Origin: Amyloporia xantha
Lineage: Eukaryota > Basidiomycota > Agaricomycetes > Polyporales > Adustoporiaceae
Reading direction: 5' to 3'
DNA: 64,000 bases
Assembly (NCBI GenBank): GCA_036971615.1
Contig: JAYKKR010000002.1
Location: 1,178,001 to 1,242,000, forward strand
Positions 58,757 through 64,000 of this stretch are shown here, piece after piece. A program made the position numbers and the translations under genes. Position 1 is the stretch's first letter, and the number at the start of each line of letters is the position of its first letter. Below the pieces are notes generated by a model. It made no database searches. It saw only the letters and a list, made by a program, of their open reading frames with translations, and had not been told where the DNA came from.

Positions 58757-60375
58757 ATGGAGGTCTTGAATACGCCGGGAGGGAAGAGGGACGAAGAGGG
58801 ACTGATGGTGTGGTCGCTGGACGCGGGAGAGGGGGTGGAGATCCCAGAGGTCAGCAACGGAGGGGCGCGGGAGGAAAGGGTGCGGAAGGTAGACGAATTT
58901 TTACGAGACCCGAGGCGGCCGGAAGGAATGGACGAGAGGCAGTTCACCTCGTTCGTCCGTTACGCCAGCAAGTTCTTTGTCAAAGGGGGGAGGCTCTGGA
59001 AGAAAGATAAAGGAGGGAAGCACAAGGTGGTGGTGGAGAAAGGGAAGCGGTACGGCCTGATGAAAGAGGCGCACGACTCCCTCGGGCACAAAGGGATCTT
59101 CACAGTGCGCGCCCGGCTCCTCGAACGATTCTGGTGGGTTAGTCTCGATCACGACGTAAAATGGTATGTGGGAAGCTGCCATGAGTGTCAGCTCCGCAAG
59201 GCGCACAAGTACCACATCCCACCGACGGTACCTATGCCGGGGGGGCTGTTTTCGAAGGTGCACATGGACTCGATGCACATGCCAACAGCATACGGGTACA
59301 CGCATATCGTCCAAGCGCGTTGTTCCCTGTCGTCTTACCCGGAATGGCGGATGCTGCGGAAGGAGACAGGAGTTACGATTGGGAACTTCATCTACGAGGA
59401 GCTGCTGTGTCGGTGGGGAGCGGTGGAGGAAATTGTTACGGATAACGGGACACCGTTTGTCGCGGCGTTGGAACACTTGCGGGAACGGTACAAAATCAAC
59501 CATATTCGAATCTCAGCGTACAACTCACAGGCGAACGGGATCGTGGAGCGGAGGCACCGGGACGTACGGGAAGCGGCGGTTAAGCTTTGTGGAGGGAACG
59601 AGAAGGGGTGGCCTAAGGTGATGCATGCCGTGTTTTGGGCGGAACGGGTGACGATTCAGAAATCGACGGGCACCTCGCCTTTCTATATCGCGCACGGGAT
59701 CGAGCCAGTTTTCCCTTTCGACCTGGCGGAAGCTACGTACTTGGTGCCGCCCGACCGGAAGGAGATCAGCGATGTGGACCTACTTGAAATCCGGGGCGGC
59801 AGCTGCTCAAACGGGCGGAGGATTTGCGGGACGTACGGCGGAGGGTGCTAGCGGCTCGATACGCGTCGGTCAAGGATTTCGAGCGGCGGTTCGCGCGGAC
59901 AATCAAGGATTTTGTGTTCACGGCGGGGGATCTGGTGCTAGTGCGGAACTCACAGATTGAGACGGAACATAGCAGGAAATCAAAACCCCGGTATTTCGGG
60001 CCTATGGTTGTCGTACGGCGTACAAAAGGAGGAGCCTACATACTCGCGGAACTAACAGGAGCGGTGTCGAGACTACGGTACGCAGCTTTCCGTGTGGTAC
60101 CGTATAAGGCGCGAAAAGAGGTTGCACTAGACGTGCGCAAGATCGTCGAGGAAGCGGAAGAAGCGCAAAAAGGGGTATTGGACGAAATGGAAGCGGGGAG
60201 GAAGATGTGGGTCGGGACAGTGAGCAAAAGAATTATGGGGAGGAAACGGGAGGGGAGGGATCGAGCGGGGAGGAAGGATCCGATGACGGGGGGGAAGAGT
60301 AAGGTACGGGAGGAGGGTCGGGGGAAGGGAGGCGGGCTTCCAGGGCGAGGACGCGGCGAAGAAGGGACTGGATGA
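58757..60375 (+). pseudogene. Gypsy integrase with C-terminal GPY/F-like module, one frameshift
   Basis: Integrase zinc site EAHDSLGHKG (H,H) and GSCHECQ (C,C); core DDE residues in VHMDSMHMP, IVTDNGTPF and IVERRHRDVR. The frame changes at about 59800 (DLLEIR to RDVRRRVLAARYA), after which FVFTAGDLVLVRNSQIETEH and RKSKPRYFGPMVVVRRTKGG give the GPY/F-type module. No chromodomain seen; tail is Gly/Arg-rich and ends TGA at 60373. It overlaps antisense gene B tail to tail by about 140 bp. Confidence 0.82.
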
Positions 60376-61032
60376 CGGTGTTGTGGGTAGAGAGGGAAAA
60401 GGCGGCTCGATCGAATCCGTGGGCGACCTGGTCTTGGAGGATACGCAAGGCGGACGAGGAATCACGGGCACGCGCGTGGACCTCGGCACGAAGAAGGGAC
60501 ATGGACGTACCCAGCGCGGAAGAAAGGGCCGTGTCTTGGAGAGACAAACGGTGATCTACTTCTGAGAGGATCTCGAGGGCGCGGGCAATGACGTCAGAGC
60601 GCAGCGGGTCCATTTGCACTTGAAGGATCTGAGCGAGAGCGGGCTCGAGTTGGTCGATGCGGGCTTGGAGTTGGACGTTTTGGAGTTCTAAGGCAGTTAG
60701 GCGGATAGGGACCGGTGGGGGATGCGGGAGGTACCGCAGGCGGAAGGAGTCCACCACTGCGCGGCGGGCAAGGACATCGATCCCGGGGACGGGCTCCGAC
60801 GGGGACGAAGGATCATAGTCCTCCGGGAGCGTGGAATGAAGGATGGCCTAGGTGGTAGTTCGAGGACAAAGTATGGTGTGGGCGGAAGGGGAGCACGTAC
60901 CTCGGCGGTGTCTACGGCGTGGACCCACGCGATGCGTGCGGGTGGATCGGAGGGGATGGGGGTGTCACAGAGGACTTGCAGGTACCTTTCGCGGGCCTCC
61001 TCAGGAGAAAACACCGGGGGCGTCGCGCTCAT
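60233..61032 (-). CDS. Antisense gene B of the gypsy element, coiled-coil protein
   Basis: Exon 1 from ATG 61032 (SATPPVFSPEEARERYLQVL, then PSDPPARIAWVHAVDTAE). Intron GTACGTGCTCC..CCACCTAG. Exon 2: AILHSTLPEDYDPSSPSEPV, then VVDSFRLRYLPHPPPVPIRL, a coiled coil (TALELQNVQLQARIDQLEPA to LQDTALSSALGTSMSLL) and a Pro/Ser tail to the stop at 60233. An in-frame ATG at 61218 is possible. Around 240 residues. No enzyme motif. Same strand and similar first exon as gene A in the LTR. Confidence 0.55.
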
Positions 61033-61397
61033 GAGGCTGGGCAGGAAGGCAGGGGGGGCGAGGTGGAAGAAACTCAGGGAAATCGGGGACGGGCAGTGGT
61101 AGTTATACCTAGGGGCGCAACACGCGCTGGCCGCGAGGCGGCTTCTACGCAGAACGCGGGGAGACACGCGGCAGGGGCACACGGGGCGGACGGGGACTGT
61201 GGGACGAGTAACTGACATGCATTGATTTTAGCCGATCAACGGCGGGCGGCGGCGCGTACATACAAGAAAAGCGGTACAAACGACAGACTGACGGGTACTA
61301 CGACTACGAGATAAAAGTACATTTCGTACACTACGTGAATCAAGGGGGAGGCCCGCGCTACGTTTCGCGCCCTTTCCCTTTGGACGCCCGGTGAGGT

Positions 61398-63153
61398 CTA
61401 ACATGTCCTCGTCGGTGGGCGACAGCGGCGGCAGCGTAGGGAGTCGAGCTCAGCGGCCAGGAGCTCAGCCACGGCGTCGTCGCTGTCGGGAGCCGGATGA
61501 GGAGCGGGGCCGCTAGAGGACCCTTCGACGAAGTCGGGGGCAGGGCTGGCGGAGCGAGCGGGGTCAAGCGTGTTGTCGGGGTAGTCAGCGATCCCGAACT
61601 GCTCTGCGTACCCGAGGTCCCGCGCTCGATCGGCCATCTGGAACAGGAAGTCGGTGGTGGCCGCTAACCGAGCGACGAGCCACATCTCGAGCTCGGTCTG
61701 CGGCTCGCACGGCGGCTCTGCGGCGACGTCCAGGAGGTCGAGGTTGCGAGGACGGCGAATGACGACGGGAGGGGGATGGAGCGGAAGGGGGGAAAAGGCG
61801 GGAAGGAGGCTTGAGGGCTCCCATGGAGGGGAGATCGGGCGGTCGGGGGTCCCGGGAAGGAACAACGGTTCCTCGGCGGATGGTAGGATCTCGGAGGAGG
61901 GTACGGAGGGACGCGGAGGGGGAGTGACGGGCGTGGGTGCAGGGGAGGCGGCGGGGCGCGGATGGTGGGGGCGCGCGGACGGGGCGGGATGACGACGACG
62001 GGGCGGGGGCGGTTGATGAGGGGGAACTCGGGGGGGTAGGGCTCTTCGTCGTCGTCCTCATCGGATGGCAGGCCCACGAACTCGATGTGTTCTGTGAATG
62101 AGACAGGTGAAGGGGAGGTCTATGGGAGGACGGGCGGGAAGGGACTTACGATTCGCCGGCGGCTCGTCGCGGACGGAACATTTCTTCCGCGCGATCATGC
62201 ACGGCTCGCAGACGTGGCGGCGGGTGCCGTCGCCAGCGCAGCGATAACCCTTGTAGGTGCAGAACGCGCAGGGCGGATGGTTGAGGTAGGCGATGGGGCC
62301 TCGCCGGTCGCGGTTCGGACGATCCGCGAGGTTCTTCTTGAGGTCGGAGGCGGCGGCGGTGCCGGTGCGACGGGGAGGAACCTTGATCGAAAGACGGGGC
62401 GCTTTTGGGGGCTTCGGGGCGGCCGTCTTGCCCTTCGTTTGCCGCTTCCTGCCGCCTACGGTGCGTGGTGGCGGCGGGGATGGCGGGGCGAGGTCGGACG
62501 ACGGATCTGCCTCCTCCTCTCCCTCATCGTCCCCCAACTCCTCGGTCGTCGGGGTTAGCGGCACGCTTCCGCCTGGAGAGGCGGCGTGACTTACTTCGTC
62601 CGTTTCTGACGGGCTCGTATAGCGGGAGCCTGAGGCGGAGGTGTCGGCGTCGTTGGGAGGAAACGAGGCAAGGGGCCAGAGGCTGCGGAGGGTGCGAGCC
62701 CGGCGGTTCCAGGTGAAGTTCTGGGTGCCGGCGAGAAAGACGGCGTGATGGGAAGGGGAGAGGCGCTGCAGGAGAGTGTCATAATATTGGTCTGCGACGG
62801 GGAAATCGTCGCGGTAGGCCATGAGCCGGCCGCGCGTCGCGGCGACCCAGACCTGCAGGTCCTTGGGGGGAGCGCTGCGTGGAGTCGTTTGGTGGCTGGC
62901 CACAGCGTGGGCCGCGGACAGGGCCACCTGGTGGGGGTCGCAAAGTTAGGAGGCGGCAGAGATGGGGAGGAGTGGTCCGGTTGCTTACCCAGGTCTGACC
63001 CAGCGCGTTCACCCAGCGGAGCCAGTTTTGCAGGTCCTGGGGCGAGGCGTCCTCATCGAGCGTGGGCTCCGCGCTGCGCAGAGTGTCGAGGCGCTGTTCG
63101 ATGACCGGGAGGGAGCGGCGGGCGGCGGTAGGGGTGGTGAGGTCGACGGACAT
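61398..63153 (-). CDS. Antisense gene C of the gypsy element, six-cysteine cluster protein
   Basis: Exon 1 from ATG 63153 (SVDLTTPTAARRSLPVIEQR to SPQDLQNWLRWVNALGQTW), intron GTAAGC..CACCAG, exon 2 VALSAAHAVASHQTTPRSAP to a basic region RGPIAYLNHPPCAFCTYKGY, RCAGDG, RRHVCEPCMIARKKCS. The cysteines are C-x2-C-x5-C then C-x2-C-x6-C, like a zinc cluster. Intron GTAAGTC..TTCACAG leads to HIEFVGLPSDEDDDEEPYPP. A C-terminal stretch QTELEMWLVARLAATTDFLF to RCRPPTRTC (TAG 61398) is in another frame, so an indel or a third intron lies near 61900-62050. About 560 residues. DNA or nucleic acid binding is inferred from the cluster and basic flanks. Confidence 0.55.
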
Positions 63154-63450
63154 GGTTGCGGAGGGAGCAGGTCGAGGTCGGGGAGGGCGATGGGGAGGTA
63201 AAGGGCGAGGACGGAGGGAAGGGGAGGACGTTGGGGATGAAGAAGCGGGTGCCGTTCCCCTCGTTTGGCAGCCTCTGGGGGAGCAGCGGGATGCGCGGCA
63301 GGGGCGCCTCGAGGTGGGCGCGTGCCCCAGCGCTATCGATCTTAACGCGATCGCGGCCCGATCGCGTGCATCTGCGATGATTGGACGCCTGAAGGCTCGG
63401 GGATTCGCTCGGGGATTAGGACGGCGGACCGACCGAGGACGGTCGGAATT

Positions 63451-63465
63451 TAAGTGGGTAGGGGG
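63451..63465 (+). promoter_or_regulatory. Polypurine tract
   Basis: TAAGTGGGTAGGGGG directly precedes the 3' LTR start TGTAAGG at 63466, as expected for the plus-strand primer of reverse transcription. Confidence 0.7.
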
Positions 63466-64000
63466 TGTAAGGAATGGGTACGCGCTACCCTATGAACGGA
63501 CGGTAGGGCAGGACGAGACAGCGGAACGGAGGAGATGCGATCACGCGGGACAAAGGAGCTCAGCGGAAGCGAGCATGGCATTCGAACGGAACGACTACAG
63601 GACGGAACGCTAATCTACGGTCGACAAGTCGATGGGAGCGTCGGGCCCTTCCCCGCCGACGTCAGAGAACGAACGGTGGCGCGGGGGACGATAAATAGTC
63701 TCCCGGTGGTAACGGAAATCCTCCTCCGCAGGGGTACGGGCCCGCGAGGGACCTCCCTCCCGACGTCCTCCCCTCCCTCCCAGAGCATGAGCGGCAACAC
63801 GGATCGAGTGCTCTAGGTCTTCGAACGCCCGCGGATAGGGACGCATACGGTCCAAAGTGTCCGAGAACTGGCGGGCGACAAGTTCGAGCCGTTCTAAAGC
63901 TTCATCGGTACGTTCCTCGGCGATGCGGGGAGGGGTCCAGAAGGCCTCTTCCGTGTACAACGGGAGGGGAGGCGGAGTACCAGCTTCGTCCCGCTGCGCA
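63466..64000 (+). repeat. 3' LTR of the gypsy element (first 535 bp, cut by window end)
   Basis: Identical by eye to 52571-53105 over its full visible length. Contains the 3' half of antisense gene A (63610 onward). Confidence 0.95.
63610..64000 (-). CDS. Antisense gene A, copy in the 3' LTR (partial)
   Basis: Minus-strand frame identical to 52715-53105: from LYTEEAFWTPPRIAEERTDE through LERLELVARQFSDTLDRMRP to DAPIDLSTVD. Its start lies beyond the window. In this copy transcription would run toward antisense gene C and pol. Confidence 0.5.
   Translation of the reverse strand, partial: AQRDEAGTPPPLPLYTEEAFWTPPRIAEERTDEALERLELVARQFSDTLDRMRPYPRAFEDLEHSIRVAAHALGGRGGRREGGPSRARTPAEEDFRYHRETIYRPPRHRSFSDVGGEGPDAPIDLSTVD

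Larger units (their letters stand above)
52571..64000 (+). mobile_element. Ty3/gypsy LTR retrotransposon with antisense genes, inserted in copia gag
   Basis: 5' LTR 52571-54035, primer site from 54038, gag 54609-55684, pol 55690-60375, two antisense genes 60233-63153, polypurine tract 63451-63465, 3' LTR from 63466 to beyond the window. Total would be about 12.4 kb. The last five bases before the element are ATCGC; the matching target duplication should lie past the window end. Confidence 0.92.

Overview
The window looks like genomic DNA from a filamentous basidiomycete, most likely an agaricomycete. Genes are split by many introns of about 50-70 bp with GT..AG borders. The gene set is typical of mushrooms: a trehalose phosphorylase, sedolisin, Old Yellow Enzyme (OYE) paralogues, an expanded family of F-box-like proteins starting MGQYW, and Ty1/copia, Ty3/gypsy and hAT-type elements. 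No rRNA, tRNA or CRISPR feature was recognised. All gene models are read by eye and exon borders are predictions.

Layout. 0-12 kb is ordinary gene space: an isoamyl-acetate esterase-like SGNH hydrolase (-), a DJ-1/PfpI protein (-), a 668-bp hAT-like element, an MFS monocarboxylate-type transporter (+) and a Cdc25 mitotic phosphatase (+). 12.7-38.4 kb is a rearranged block. Its core is a 3.43-kb unit present twice in inverted orientation (13389-17311 and 33557-37684), separated by 16.2 kb. The right arm begins inside the coding region of the intact trehalose phosphorylase gene, so the left arm carries only that gene's last 342 bp. Each arm has its own later insertion: a sugar-transporter gene fragment on the left, a TA-flanked inverted-repeat element on the right. 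The spacer holds another F-box-like gene, an OYE gene, a broken hypothetical gene, a secreted sedolisin, the tRNA-splicing endonuclease subunit Sen34 and an EI24-family membrane protein.

38.8-48 kb holds the mRNA cap methyltransferase (ABD1), a small conserved protein with a CxxC..HxxH tail, a 1134-bp hAT-type element with a perfect 8-bp target duplication, an F-box relic and a second OYE gene. 48.9-51.5 kb has two convergent lineage-specific genes; the second has lost its 5' end to a copia element. That copia element (initiator-tRNA half-molecule primer site, gag) is itself cut inside its zinc-knuckle codons by a Ty3/gypsy element filling 52.6-64 kb.

The gypsy element is the most unusual object. 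Its LTRs are about 1.46 kb, and all 535 bp of the 3' LTR inside the window match the 5' LTR by eye. Besides gag-pol on the + strand it carries three spliced-looking genes on the opposite strand: one inside each LTR and two between pol and the 3' LTR. One has a six-cysteine cluster; two share an N-terminal motif. gag-pol has several apparent frameshifts despite the identical LTRs.
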